Assembly: GCA_032622095.1 (NCBI GenBank)
Contig: CP136065.1
Span: 150,789,577 to 150,853,576, forward strand
Origin: Siphonodentalium dalli
Taxonomy: Eukaryota > Mollusca > Scaphopoda > Gadilida > Siphonodentaliidae
Length of the DNA stretch: 64,000 bases
Direction: 5' to 3'
The notes under the pieces are model-generated. The model did no database searches and was not told the DNA's origin. It saw nothing but the letters and a program-made list of their open reading frames with translations. The position numbers and the translations under genes were made by a program. This document shows, piece after piece, positions 11,230 to 23,477 of this stretch; position 1 is the stretch's first letter; every line of letters starts with the position of its first letter.

Positions 11230-12960
11230 GTAGAGTGACACGGACAGAAAATTATACAATCGTGGCCATGAAATGGCTCTCAAAATGGCGCAACTCCAAA
11301 CCATACGACGTAGAAAGCAACATATTGGGTAACCACATAAGAGTGAAATACGTATTGGCAATATACAAGTCGGTTGTTAAATATCTTTAAAGGTACACAT
11401 ATCATTAAAACAGATCAATCTGAAGGATCATCGGTCACTGCACAGCAAGTCAACCCCCCAATGATTTACGTCTTTAACGTTTGGGTGTTCTGCTTATCCA
11501 ACATCCAACTGTTGGGCAAAACAAAAATAGCTCGTGCATGCAACACACGAACTAATGTTTCGCCTCACAGTGCATGGTAGTTTCATTCGGCATGGTGATT
11601 AAATATTGAATGCAACGCCGAAATTTAAGTGCATACTCTAGAGGTATAAATACTAGTTATATTTCCGGAATTGTCAACACTCCCGGTGATAATAAACGAT
11701 ACACGTATGTCGCAATGGTTATTATACTGTAAAGAAACACTCATATCTTCAATGGATTAGCACCAAATCTCACCAGGTCAAAGAGACTGTACATAGTACA
11801 TTGTATGTAAGACTAATTTTCATTCTGCTACCAACCCGGTTTCTTAGTAGACAATTTTGTTAAGATTACTTCAGTGGCCACTTTACAACTAGAATAAGCT
11901 ACAGCGCAATGCACACTATTAGTTTTCAGTATATTTTTGTTTGAAAATATATTACCATTACCACCCACGTAATCGTGCTAAATATCAGGTGATCATCGTT
12001 TAAGATGTTATTCCAACGTTGAACATTCACCCGATATTGTTAGTTGTGGTTCTGTGTGCAACAGACATGTGTAACATTATGGAAAATGGGTAAACGCGGT
12101 GATGCGGTTGAAGACAACGTAGTAAGTTTCGCGTAGATGTGGCCTTGGTGAATTCAACCAAATATAATTTCCAGGCTCTGTCACAGATTATGTAGGCAAT
12201 TTTGGTCAAGTTTTGTATTGAAGACAGTCTATGGTACTCATTTGTGATTTAATAAATTTAGTTCATGGTACACCATCACGCATTCTTGTGATAAAAGCGA
12301 AATATTCGTGTTTTATCACTTGATCTGAGGCAACTATAACTACTATTTTGAGACACGTACAATAGGATCTACGCATTCTCCCCAGTACAATATGAACATA
12401 ATTCATACCGTTTTATAGCAATTAATTTTTTAAGGTTTTATACCGTAGATATCAAAATAAATGGTGATCGGTCTCATTCGTGAGACTGCTCTGAATACAT
12501 ATATTTCTGCTTCTAGAGAAAGGCCGCATAGTCAATACATCCCTACTAAATCCCGCTTAGCTGTTTAATTACACATATATCACACGATTCAAGATTAGCG
12601 GTACAGATAAAACTGCGTCATTTTTCCGTTTCTGGACGCCCAAAAGTCCAGATTTAACCGTTCCACAAGACCCTGATTTCGCTTGCTCTCTCGTGAGATA
12701 CATTAGAAAGAATTCGTACATCTCTAATAAAAAGTTTCTCTTATACTTGTAGTCATTCTTCCTCGCAATATTCGAGCGTTTGTTCACTCGTATAGGACTA
12801 GCTATTCAATTTTGCACTAAATGTAAATTTCATTCGATTTTGTCCATTTTGGTGGCCATTTTGGGAAAAATATTCTACATATATGGTTTACGACTAAGCA
12901 ATGTTTGTGTATATTTCAATTTATTACGAATTTGGCATTAATTGGAGCACCTGCCGCAGA
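11230..12960. other. No gene seen
   Basis: AT-rich DNA between the two inverted arms. ORFs are under 75 codons and carry no recognisable domain. I see no splice-framed exon, RNA gene or strong repeat here. Confidence 0.5.
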
Positions 12961-12965
12961 ATTCA

Positions 12966-13833
12966 TGATTTTCCGATAACAACAGACATTATGGACGCCA
13001 TCTTCAATAGAGAATTTTCCCCGAAGCGGATTCTAGCGGATTTTGGATATGTTGTTCCCTACACATTCTGCCCGACAATATGACACCAAAAACAGCTTGT
13101 AAACAATTTGTTCTAGGTCCAATGATTCAACGACCAGACTACGTGCAAACTTCTTACCACTCGCAGTAAGGTTATATGGTTCTGTTGGTCGTGATTATTA
13201 TGTATTTCAACGACAATTGATTGAAAGAACACGCGTCCTAATGACATAGTATACTATTCACAATCGGAGAAAATGAAGCCTTAGTCCCAAATTATGTCAA
13301 CATCGAGTTGGGCAAAATATTAACTGGTGCTGCTGTAACAAGCTTTCTATAAATATCAACAAGAGTAATTATATGCTCATCCACCCCCAAAACAACGACA
13401 AAAAATGGAACACACTGTAAATAATGTTAAACAACACTGCGTTAAATCGAATAGGGATTCTTATACAAGAATCATCTACAAATACCTTGGAATCTATATT
13501 GATGAGAATCCATGGTTTGTTCGAAAATTTCACACGCAGTATACTGCATTACTAAAGTGAAGCATTTTTCCCCAAGTAAAGTTGTGATAACATTATATTA
13601 TGCATTGATCCAAAGCCACTTTGTTTATGGTATTCAGGTCTGGGGACATGTCCCCGAAGTAAAGAATATGTTTCTTTCTGCAAAAACGAGCTTTACAGAC
13701 CATATGCAACAACAGTATAGAAGCCATACCGAACCACTCTTCAAAGGGGAGAATATATTTAATATATACGACCTTCACACTTCATCCCTAGAAACACCAA
13801 TAACTGTTTGGTGTGGAAATCTAACCCATCATA
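12966..13833 (+). repeat. Duplicated segment, copy 1 (contains inverted arm and LINE piece)
   Basis: It runs nearly identically to 15073-16038, from 'catgattttccgataacaac' to 'ctaacccatcat'. Copy 2 carries about 98 extra bases near 15318-15415 after 'attatgtattt'. An oppositely oriented LINE 3' fragment (14003-15073) sits between the copies. The very high similarity suggests a recent segmental duplication or nested insertion. Confidence 0.85.
13440..13833 (+). pseudogene. LINE reverse-transcriptase fragment (frameshifted), copy 1
   Basis: One frame reads 'YKYLGIYIDENPW' and, after a frameshift, 'YALIQSHFVYGIQVWG' and 'SHTEPLFKGENIFNIYDLH'. These are landmarks of the RT thumb and C-terminal region of L2/CR1-like non-LTR retrotransposons. 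Only about 130 residues survive, so the fragment is dead. The downstream ORF to 13940 runs out of the element. Confidence 0.75.
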
Positions 13834-14002
13834 TATTTATTCTAGTACCTCCACTATGGAGAAGAGTATTTACAGGTTATTTACAATGTTGCCGCGTTGT
13901 GTACAATGATATCGATGTAAAAACACGTTTTCAAATATAGTTCAGGTTCAGTGGATTTTGTGAGAGTTCGAGCTCACGTTAAAGGTTCGAGTGTCACATC
14001 AA

Positions 14003-15073
14003 CTAGGAAACATTGTGTGTAGTTTGGCCTTTGATGACAGAACAAGTTGCAAGAAGAAATGATGCTGAGTGGAGTAATATGTCGTCCGCACACTCCGTTA
14101 GATGCTGGGGAGGTGCAGAAACGTTCCCTCCGAGTAAGAATGCAGATAGTGATTTATCGTCCAAGGAGTCGTGCATGAAAAGGAATATTTCAATACCAAA
14201 GTGATTTATAATGAATTCCCAGTAGCTATTTCGGAGAGAAAGTATGACTTCTGATGGACAATATCGTACAGCATGGAGGATTTCGTTGTTATAGTGGCAG
14301 TCACAAGCATTGCATCTCAGATTGTTCATGTATGTTGTCTTGTTGAGTAATAGGCCAAGGTTTCGTAGTTGTGCTGAACGGTCGGGATGTTGCTTCAGGG
14401 GTTTCCATATCGTCCAGTTAGTAGTGGGGTCTGTGTGGACCAATCGGAAAGTGTTAAGGGATTGGTTGTTGTCAACAGATAACGACCAGGCAGTCGAGTA
14501 ATGATCCAAAACAGCTTTCTTGTAAATACTTTTCCATGCTGCTTCTGATGGAAATTGACCAGTATTGGTAAATGTGTCCAGGAAGTCGTATAGTTTATAC
14601 GCTTGGAGGATATGAACTATATCGGTCACGAATCCAGTTGTCCGTCGATCAAACAGAGTGTACTGGTAAAACCGTTGGAGAAATATCTTTAAAGGCACCT
14701 GGTGTGTTTGCGGCAGATGTATCAGGTGTCCAAGGAAATTCATCTTCTTCATGTGAATTTCACATTCGAGAGGGAGGAGTCCCAACAAGCTAAGAGCAAT
14801 GTCCGTTGGTGTGCGTTCCGGGAGAGTTTCTATGTGCTTCACACAACAGTGGAGTGCTCGTTCTAGGCAGTGCTTCGTCGAGCGGGTGTCGGTTGTCATC
14901 AGCTCGCTCCCGTAGAGCGCCTTGGGTAGAACAACTGACTTGAGCATAGACCCCATTGTTATGGGAGAGCATGATTTAAGATGTCTGTTTCCAACTAGGG
15001 CGAAATAACTTTTTCTCAGTTTCTGTGTTAGATCAGTAGCTCTGCTATATTCATTTTTGAATTTGTTTTTCAT
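14003..15073 (-). pseudogene. LINE 3' fragment, 356-codon open C-terminal ORF
   Basis: The ORF begins near the RT thumb region ('KLRKSYFALVG', 'LPKALYGSEL'), continues 'HIETLPERTPTDIALSLLGLLPLE', and ends with a zinc-knuckle-like region around 'CNACDCHYNNEILHAVRYCPS'. This C-terminal arrangement is typical of non-LTR retrotransposons of marine invertebrates. It is 5'-truncated exactly at the junction with the duplicated segment, so the apparent start codon is fortuitous. The frame is intact over 356 codons, which suggests a fairly young copy. It lacks the endonuclease and the RT catalytic core. Confidence 0.8.
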
Positions 15074-16038
15074 GATTTTCCGATAACAACAGACATTATG
15101 GACGCCATCTTCAATAGAGAATTTTCCCCGAAGCGGATTCTAGCGGATTTTGGATATGTTGTTCCCTACACATTCTGCCCGACAATATGACACCAAAAAC
15201 AGCTTGTAAACAATTTGTTCTAGGTCCAATGATTCAACGACCAGACTACGTGCAAACTTCTTACCACTCGCAGTAAGGTTATATGGTTCTGTTGGTCGTG
15301 ATTATTATGTATTTAAATGTGGGTCAGTCAGTGGTTGTCTCGATGATTCCATGCAAAGCTCGCGTGCCCATGCTTAGCTTCTCAAAACCGCGTATTCGTA
15401 ACAGATATGACAAAACGACAATTGATTGAAAGAACACGCGTCCTAATGACATAGTATACTATTCACAATCGGAGAAAATGAAGCCTTAGTCCCAAATTAT
15501 GTCAACATCGAGTTGGGCAAAATATTAACCGGTGCTGCTGTAACAAGCTTTCTATAAATATCAACAAGAGTAATTATATGCTCATCCACCCCCAAAACAA
15601 CGACAAAAAATGGAACACACTGTAAATAATGTTAAACAACACTGCGTTAAATCGAATAGGGATTCTTATACAAGAATCATCTACAAATACCTTGGAATCC
15701 ATATTGATGAGAATCCATGGTTTGTTCGAAAATTTCACACGCAGTATACTGCATTACTAAAGTGAAGCATTTTTCCCCAAGTAAAGTTGTGATAACATTA
15801 TATTATGCATTGATCCAAAGCCACTTTGTTTATGGTATTCAGGTCTGGGGACATGTCCCCGAAGTAAAGAATATGTTTCTTTCTGCAAAAACGAGCTTTA
15901 CAGACCATATGCAACAACAGTATAGAAGCCATACCGAACCACTCTTCAAAGGGGAGAATATATTTAATATATACGACCTTCACACTTCATCCCTAGAAAC
16001 ACCAATAACTGTTTGGTGTGGAAATCTAACCCATCATG
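15073..16038 (+). repeat. Duplicated segment, copy 2
   Basis: Matches 12966-13833 with a 98-bp insertion near 15318. Just after the match, a 52-bp piece ('catccctagaaac..aacccatcatgcc') is repeated at 16080-16132. Confidence 0.85.
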
Positions 16039-16132
16039 CCGCTAACCTATCTAATACAAATACAAGACAACCAAACCCCACATCCCTAGAAACATCAAGA
16101 ACTGTTTGGTGTGGAAATCTAACCCATCATGC
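15645..16132 (+). pseudogene. LINE reverse-transcriptase fragment, copy 2
   Basis: The same coding remnant as at 13440-13833 ('YKYLGIHIDENPW', frameshift, 'FVYGIQVWG', 'SHTEPLFKGENIF'), differing by very few bases. It extends slightly further because of the local 52-bp duplication. Non-functional. Confidence 0.75.
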
Positions 16133-16579
16133 CTTCGCAACCACATGTAAGAATCTATAGAAGAGGAATACACATCGGATTAAACAATACATACTAAACA
16201 AATATTCTGAAAATGTGAAATGTAAAAATGTTGGATGTCGGGACTGCACTGTTCAAGATGCTGCAATCATATCAATTGTGCACCTATTGTAAATTGTATA
16301 CACATATCAACACACTCCACCCCGCAATCATGCAATTAATGAATCCCAGATACGTGATAATTCCCCAAAACCTCACCCACAAATTGCCTTCCCGGTGAAC
16401 TACGCAAAATATTTTAGTTATTGTTACGAACAATGGTCCGGGTTGGTACCCATAAAATTCAACATGTCTGTAACACACCTTTGATGCTATTTCCACATGC
16501 TACGATATAGTCTGTGCGCTTACGTGGAGATGAACGCCCACATACGCCATCATTAAACAATCGTAACGATACCTATATA

Positions 16580-16736
16580 TATATACCACCGGGGGATGGC
16601 AGGAAGACAGCTTGCCAGGGCTATGTTATCCACTAGCAATATACAACATACCTGTTTATGTATTGTTGGTGATATGTTTGCTGTACATGTGTGTAGTGTG
16701 AATAAAGTTATCCTATCCTATCCTACCTATACACTG
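16580..16736 (+). mobile_element. Retroelement 3' end with AATAAA and (TATCC)n tail
   Basis: The segment ends 'gtgtgaataaagttatcctatcctatcctacc', an AATAAA signal followed by a short simple-repeat tail as seen at the 3' ends of CR1/L2-type LINEs and their SINEs. It abuts the vWA exon, and its pyrimidine-rich tail forms part of the 3' splice-site tract of that exon. Confidence 0.55.
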
Positions 16737-16740
16737 CCAG

Positions 16741-17306
16741 GTTGCTATCAAGATGCCGATATTGCACTCGTGATCGACTCATCGTCAAGCATCACCAACG
16801 ATGATTTCAAAACTGGGATGAACTTCCTCATTGAATTCGCCAAGCAATTCAACATTGGACCAAATGAAGTGAGATTAGCAATCATCACATACAGCAACAA
16901 AACTCACAAAGAAGAGGCCATCAGATTTACAGAAACCACGAACGTCAACGATCTGGTAGAAGCAATGAAAAACATTACGCATCATGCAGGCTGCATATGA
17001 CGGAAACAGGTGACGCGATAAAATACATGAGAGAGATATTAATTAAGGAGGCAAGAAATGACGTAAAGAAGATTGGAATTGTCATAACGGACGGGATGTT
17101 ACAGGAATGGACTAAGACGAGAGAGGAAGCTAAAAAGACTCGGGATGCCGGAATCGATATGGTTGCCATTGGAGTCGGCAAGGAAAATGTCAACAAGGAC
17201 GAGGAACTTAAGAGAATCGCAAGCCGTGAAGAGTTCATCTTCGATATTGCGAATTATACAGATCTCTTCAAGATCAAGGATCGTCTGGTCGAAGTCACAT
17301 GTCCGG
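16741..17306 (+). CDS. von Willebrand factor A domain exon, one-base frameshift
   Basis: The exon lies between an acceptor (..tacactgccag) and a donor (gtaagc), both in phase 1, and starts and ends with the cysteines that commonly bracket vWA domains. The protein reads CYQDADIALVIDSSSSI (MIDAS D-x-S-x-S), then 'VRLAIITYS', 'TETGDAIKYM' (MIDAS threonine region), 'IGIVITDG' (MIDAS aspartate) and 'GIDMVAIGVG'. This is a metal-binding vWA fold, as in matrilin, collagen VI or related matrix and adhesion proteins. The frame breaks at 16996-17000 (stop TGA), and the rest continues in another frame from 16997. The exon is 566 nt, one short of the multiple of three expected for a symmetric 1-1 exon, so a single base is missing. 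Either an indel error or a pseudogene. Upstream and downstream exons were not recognised. Confidence 0.85.
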
Positions 17307-19400
17307 GTAAGCAATTATACCTTTGAGTTATCGCAAAACTAGTAGGATCTTGTCAGATGCGCATACTCTCTCCTTTATTATGGTGCGTGGGTTTGGGTTA
17401 ATTTTAAACCCTTTATATACTAAATATACTCATTTCCCTTTGGAAATGTTCAGATAATAAGTTCAACAAACGACCAATATAGCGTGAACTTATCATCTAA
17501 ATATTTCCTATCAATGAACATGAATTCTTCTGCACTAATTGTATTTATATATAGAATTTCATCTGACTGTCGTCTGCTAATTTATCCTGAACACCCCTTC
17601 AAATAAATAATAATTTACCATTATCATGCAAAGGAAATGGAAACAAATACTCGCAATAACAATTATTCGTATCACACAAAATCGCACAAGTACAGCATGT
17701 CCAAAACGATCACGAGTTCGGTCTTTAAATATATATCCTCCGCTTTGGGCGACGGAAACATGGACGTTTTTTAAAAGAGGCGATCGTTTGGAATTTTTGC
17801 TAGGATGACAAAAATAAAAAACGAGATAATAATTCATCTTTTGAAAGTCGATATACATGTAGTGTGTATGAGTCATAACCCGCCCGTTGTATGGTTGATG
17901 TACGGATTCAAATCCTTGCATTATGAAGCGACCAAATGTTCAAGAGGCGGCCTGTTCGTGAATTTTCAAAAACTCTCAATTTCTAACTATCAATTTGAAG
18001 GAAACAATCATTGTATGCTATAGTACTATAACAAAAACACATATTTACCCTCACAATATGAGAGATATGTTTGAATTATGTAGAAAAATTGGTGTAAAAA
18101 AACTACCAATTTGTCATGTAGGTCACTAGAGAGTTTGACAGGAAGTATTTGCAAAAAACACTACTTTATCTATCTTATTATACCAACTAGGGTCTGCACT
18201 CGGTCTACTATCTGAAATCATCACTATCTGTTAGAAAATAAATCAGAAAGTCTTTATTTTATTTTGTAGTTTTTTATTAGCCATTTGCAGAACTATTTTT
18301 TTGGAGGAAAAGTCACCATAAAACAACATAATGTCCAACAAGATGAATCAGTATTGAGTGTTTACGTCTGTCCGATTATTGCAAACGTGGATGAATAATA
18401 TTTTTGTTATTTTGGTCCTCCACACGACAAAAAAACATTAGTTCTGCAAATGGCCACCAAAAAAACTAAAATATGCAATGAAATTTTTTTTATTTTTTTT
18501 CTCGCAGACATTCATGTTAACTATCCTTGGAGCAATGAACTATGACATTTATTATTTCCGATCCCTCATTAATTTGATTTCACTGAACGTAGTATAAACT
18601 TTCACCAAAAATCACCATTGGGATACTAGTCATATCTCAAGAAAATGAGCAGAACTGTGCAGTGTAAGTGAGCCATACCATTACTTATGAATATTTCAAC
18701 GCAAGGAACCAAAATTGTTAATTTAGCTCAAAAATTGCTGACAAAATGGCGCCAAACTATGGGAAATGGCAGATATTGCCCTGTAATCGCTTATAATATG
18801 TGGTTGATGAATAAAATCGACTGAGCTAGATATTTGTAAACTTTGTATGTTTTGAGATGTTCGCAGTTTATGGTACATGATCCCATTTATTCAACAACGT
18901 ACATTGATGCCATATTCGTTATATCAAGTTTAAACATCTGCGTATATGTATATTTGTTATGGGTGAATTATTATGTTCATATTTTGGAAACTCTTGTTCT
19001 ATAAGAGAGTAACAATTGAAAACCACCGTCCAAAAAAGACTGATTGGTCATCTCAGATGTGGCAATTCACCAAAACAAAAAAACGTATCCCCATACACTT
19101 TACACGTGTGACCGCTTCTCGCTTCTAGCTTTTCGATGCTCGTATCTTAATTGTCAGATTTTCGCTGGCGTTAGAACGCGGCGGTTCACATTCGGCATGT
19201 ATACCATGATGCACGAGTGTTAGCTCGACGATATATAGAGCCACTACTGCTAAACGATTTGTCTAGTTGGGACCAATTTAAACCGAAGATGGCGAATACG
19301 TCACTTATATATAGACCTCGCGTTCAAACGATGAATTAACTGTCGCCCATCAAGCATAGCAGACTTTACACACCTCTCCTAATGTTTGCCCGATGTCACC
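17307..19400. other. No gene seen; small inverted repeat at 18277-18455
   Basis: AT-rich, probably intronic or intergenic. The only clear structure is 'gccatttgcagaacta' (18280) paired with 'tagttctgcaaatggc' (18440), about 150 bp apart. ORFs are short and have no domain. Confidence 0.5.
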
Positions 19401-19402
19401 CA

Positions 19403-19586
19403 GTATCGGATTAACCCGGCGGCTAGCAATGTTTGGCATCAACTCGAGCGATGTAAAAAGGTCGGTAACTGGACAGGTAAGGTTGGTAAGTACATACCAA
19501 CCTGACCCCCGCTCATTTGTAAACATGTTACTGAATCGCTCGAATTCGTGCCAAACAAAGCTGGCCGTCGAGTTAATCCGATGTTG
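19403..19586. repeat. Hairpin-forming MITE-like palindrome
   Basis: The left arm (ATCGGATTAACCCGGCGGC..TCGAGCGAT, ~19403-19452) pairs with the right arm ATCGCTCGAATTCG..GAGTTAATCCGAT (~19533-19586). The loop itself contains a smaller palindrome, 'ggttggtaagtacataccaacc'. ORFs on both strands reflect the symmetry. Confidence 0.75.
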
Positions 19587-19589
19587 ATC

Positions 19590-21690
19590 CCGTCCGCTGT
19601 CGGTTGACGATTTAATTCGCTAGATTTTGGCCTTCGCATGCAAAAGTAGAGCAAGCATCTAAACGTTTTCCAAACTGGCATATATTATGGTTGCAAAATG
19701 TCCAACTGTGGGCCATTTCAATAAATTAGATTACGAAGTGAGAAATTTCACATTAAATACTGGTTGGAAAATCAAACAATCCGAACATATTTTGGTCTAA
19801 ATTCACAACTGATTTTGACATAAGTTATATGTTCTCGCCAACTCCACCCTACTCCGTCTGTCATCGCGTAACACACATGCATGATAATAACCGACCTTAT
19901 CATCCGGAAGTAAAATTAATCGGCAACCGGACCGGTTCAAACTTGACCTGTTTTTTTTTAGTGTGAGCAATGAATTTATAAATTTTTGAGACGATCGGAC
20001 AGTTGTAAATATATAGATCATGACATGAATCTCTACTCTGGCTAACGCCCGTATGGATCTTATTCCACCAGTACAAAACCTTGGAACTTTTTGAAGTTTT
20101 GTCAGGGAACCTTATAAAGTCGAAACAATAACGCGGGGAAAAAATTTCTTTATTATTATAGCGAGCCCGAAACGAGACCCCGCAGGGGTCTCGTTCGCGA
20201 GCGATAAGCATATACGTGTATGCGAGATCTACCCTATACTATTCGATGTTTTGGCGGGAAATCTATAAATAGACTATATATATAGTATATATGGTAATTG
20301 ATTACTAAATATAGATGTCGGAGACCCACGAACCTACTTCGTGATGTTGTCGGAGACCCACTAACCTACTTCGTGATGTTCTCGGTTTTCCGAAGTTCTA
20401 TGTCGCTGACCAATCAAAATTAACATTACTGATCAATTACCAATCAAAATTAACGTTACTTATTAATTACTATGGTTGACTTTGACTCCATTTCCATTGC
20501 TTGAGTTCCACCTCGAATTTCATAATAATTAGCATAACTGATTACAGTGGCCAGGAGCAAATATAAATGTCTTTTTCAGCAAAGGTGAGTTATACTCCAT
20601 TACATAGTAAATACCATGAACATGAATGGCGAAACATATTGTAAATTTGCTGACGATATGTTTCATAAAATTTATCAAAAACGTCAAAACTACAATTTAC
20701 AAAAGACGAAAAGTGCTGAAATTCGGAAACGGGAATTGTAAAAGTTTTGTCTACATATTTCATTCAATTATTAAAACTGTTTGCCTCAAAACACAATTCT
20801 AGTTTTCATCTTGGACATTTGGAGCTTGGCTTTAAATTTCTATCGATGTTTTCGCCTAGAACATTGATGGAGGATTGTCAAAGCTCGAAGCCGACAAACC
20901 AAAATTAAAACTTCAGAGCGATACACTTTCAGCTGTTTCCCTTTAAATTTAAAATGAACGGTTGCCAAGGAAATCCATTGTATACTGCTCGTCGTAACAT
21001 CGGCGAGAAAAAAAATAGTTCCCAACATTTTAATCATTTGAGTCATTATATTCACAAAAGAAAGACGGAATATAAATTATGTGATTATAATTATTGATGA
21101 CTGGTTGACAATTTATGTATTTGTATAACGAGCGAATGAAATTACGAGTTTGTTTTGAATTAGGCTAGTAGTAATTGTACGCAAAAATAGTCCGGTGATA
21201 ACATTACAAAAAATTCTAAATAATGGGTGCTGAATACGTGTACGATAATCGGATCAGTTAATAACAATAGAAAGAACATCCATAGTTGCCCAGACGGAGT
21301 ATATGCATAGCACCGAGGTAAGCATTATGTGCCGAGTTACGAATACCAGTTGAACAACATATTTGATAGCAAATTTTAGACAGAGAAGTCACAAGCCTTG
21401 ACAAGGTCACGGAGTTCAAAATCAAAGGTGCAAAGGTTGCCGACCATTTTCGCACAAAAAATCACAAATGCCTTCGTTTCTCACGATGAACTAGATATAA
21501 TATTTGATGCAAAATAGCATGACAATATGAAAATCGGTATTAAAACAGAAGTTTATCAAACTTTAATCATATTGACATTATTGTTGGAAATTAATATATT
21601 CTTAATTTCGCGGCATCTGTATATAATATAGTGTATTCTGTGTCTGTTGATATTTCACAAATTTTCAGTGCAGGAACAAATTCTGGTTAT
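19590..21690. other. No gene seen; hairpin and short direct repeats
   Basis: Contains a GC-rich perfect hairpin at 20172-20196 (AACGAGACCCC-gca-GGGGTCTCGTT), two direct copies of 'gtcggagacccac.aacctacttcgtgatgtt' at about 20314 and 20350, and two of 'ccaatcaaaattaac.ttac' at about 20411 and 20441. Remaining sequence shows no exon or RNA gene. Confidence 0.5.
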
Positions 21691-22140
21691 AGACAACAAT
21701 GGTCCAGGTGCTACCACGACCGCATAACTTTACAGTGTACCACGCTGGACAAAACAAGTGTCTATTGGCACCGCAGTGTATTTGCCGTTCGGCCGCTGTG
21801 TCAGAGTTAGTAACTGCAGTTGAGCACCGCGGCCGAACAGCAAGTACACTGCGGCCAAACGGCAAGTTCACTGCGGCCAAAAGTCAACTACCCTCGCGGT
21901 CGAATGGCATGTACACCGTGGTTAGATTTCTCGTTTGTATTGTCTTTTTTCAGTTTGATGAAAATACACCGTGGCAACTACACCATGCCGAATGGCAATT
22001 ACACCTCGGCCCAACTGTAGTTAGCTGGTGGAGCCACGGTGTAGTTGCATTTCGGCCGCGGTGGCAACACTCACCGCAGTTAAGTGGACACTTGTTTTGT
22101 CCAGCAAGGTACATCTACGGTATAAGTTATATAACCATGT
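21690..22140. repeat. 450-bp GC-rich palindromic repeat
   Basis: GCTGGACAAAACAAGTGTC at 21744-21762 is a perfect 19-bp inverse of 22087-22105. Weaker pairing extends outward, and inward through 'cgcggccga' and 'caccgtggc' motifs. The 147-codon ORF across it is a by-product of the symmetry. Confidence 0.7.
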
Positions 22141-22340
22141 AGTGACTCAAGTTCAGTTCTTTAACATGCACACCGATGCATATACGCAGTTCTTGAAAAG
22201 TACAAAAGATGCGCGAAGGGAAGGGCTTCACAAAATTTATGATTTCATGCAATTCGTATGTAGCAAATTTAGTGGGCGGGGCCAAACTTTAACACTATGG
22301 AAACATTTTTGGTACAAGTACATAGTTCCTTCGGTATCCA

Positions 22341-22457
22341 GCTAACTGGGACCTTGGCTAACTGGGACCTTGGCTAACTGGGACCTCAAGTCAGGCTAAC
22401 TGGGACCTTGGCTAACTGGGACCTTGGCTAACTGGGACCTTGGCTAACTGGGACCTT
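22341..22457 (+). repeat. 16-bp minisatellite (GCTAACTGGGACCTTG)
   Basis: Seven copies of the 16-bp unit, the third followed by a 6-bp interruption ('caagtca'). Confidence 0.92.
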
Positions 22458-22620
22458 CAGATATATTATGAATCATTTCATTGAAATCATTTTTATTAAG
22501 TCATGAGAAAGTTAAAAACAAATAAATAGATAAATAACATTAAACAGAACAGTAAAAACACAATAAAAACACTATACAAGTCTGCTGGTTTTGCTGTATC
22601 TGCATGTATATACCCATACT

Positions 22621-22905
22621 GATTAAAATCGTAAGTGGGGGAAATCGTAGGTGGAGAAATCGTAGCTTGCCCGCAGACGCTACGGTGCTGCGATCTTTGC
22701 AGCTACGATTTTCGTGGTATTTACAACATGACCAGTGCGACAGTGGTCATGTGACAGCTACGATCGCGCGCGTTGCCAAAGTCACGCCACGATTTTCCTG
22801 GTAAAATCAAACAGTGCTTGATTGCTACGATTTGGCTACGATATTGTCGTGGGCATGCGCATTGGATGCTTCCTCCTGCGATTTTCCCCACTTACGATTT
22901 TAATC
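22621..22905. mobile_element. 285-bp MITE with ~27-bp terminal inverted repeats
   Basis: The left end GATTAAAATCGTAAGTGGGG is the exact inverse of the right end (CCCCACTTACGATTTTAATC). Internal 'ctacgattt' motifs alternate in both orientations. No coding sequence. A target duplication could not be settled. Confidence 0.75.
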
Positions 22906-23477
22906 GCAGCGTGTGCGGTGGCACTAAGTGAGGAACCACTTCACATCGATATCTTAATACATGTATCTATTGGTGGATAACTGACTATCGAAAAATACTC
23001 GATATCCCGAACAGTTTTAACCTTGTAGCTGCCAACTTGTCGACCACATGGAAATTCATAGCTTCCAGGTACAGGGGGGGGGGGGTTATAAAAATCTGCC
23101 ATTTTATTCAGAAACCCGGGAAGTTCAGTTTAACGAAGCATATGATCTGAAACAGGATTAACAAACATTGTCTATGTCGTTCAGTGCCTGCGCACCGTGG
23201 ACATTAAAGGCATCTTCTGCTCGATTAATGATTATTTGTTACCCAAATTTCCACCGATTTTGAGACATTTTCCAAATAAGGTACCGCTATTCTCAAAGTA
23301 ATTGACCAGAAAAATGGGGTGATACCCCGGTCATGACCACGGTGATACCGGTAATAAACGGTAGCGGTATCGAGACGGTCATGGCGGTGGAGTTACGGTA
23401 TTGGGCGATAATGATACCGCGGTCTTTTAGCGGGCACCGCATTAATTTTGTTGATTACCGCGGTGATTTTCATGGAA

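Noticed and set aside
20172-20196. Perfect GC-rich hairpin considered as a histone-type 3' stem-loop or terminator
   Set aside because: Stem and loop sequences do not match the histone stem-loop, and no histone ORF is nearby.
21699-22142. 147-codon ORF
   Set aside because: It lies across a palindrome with open frames in several registers and no domain.
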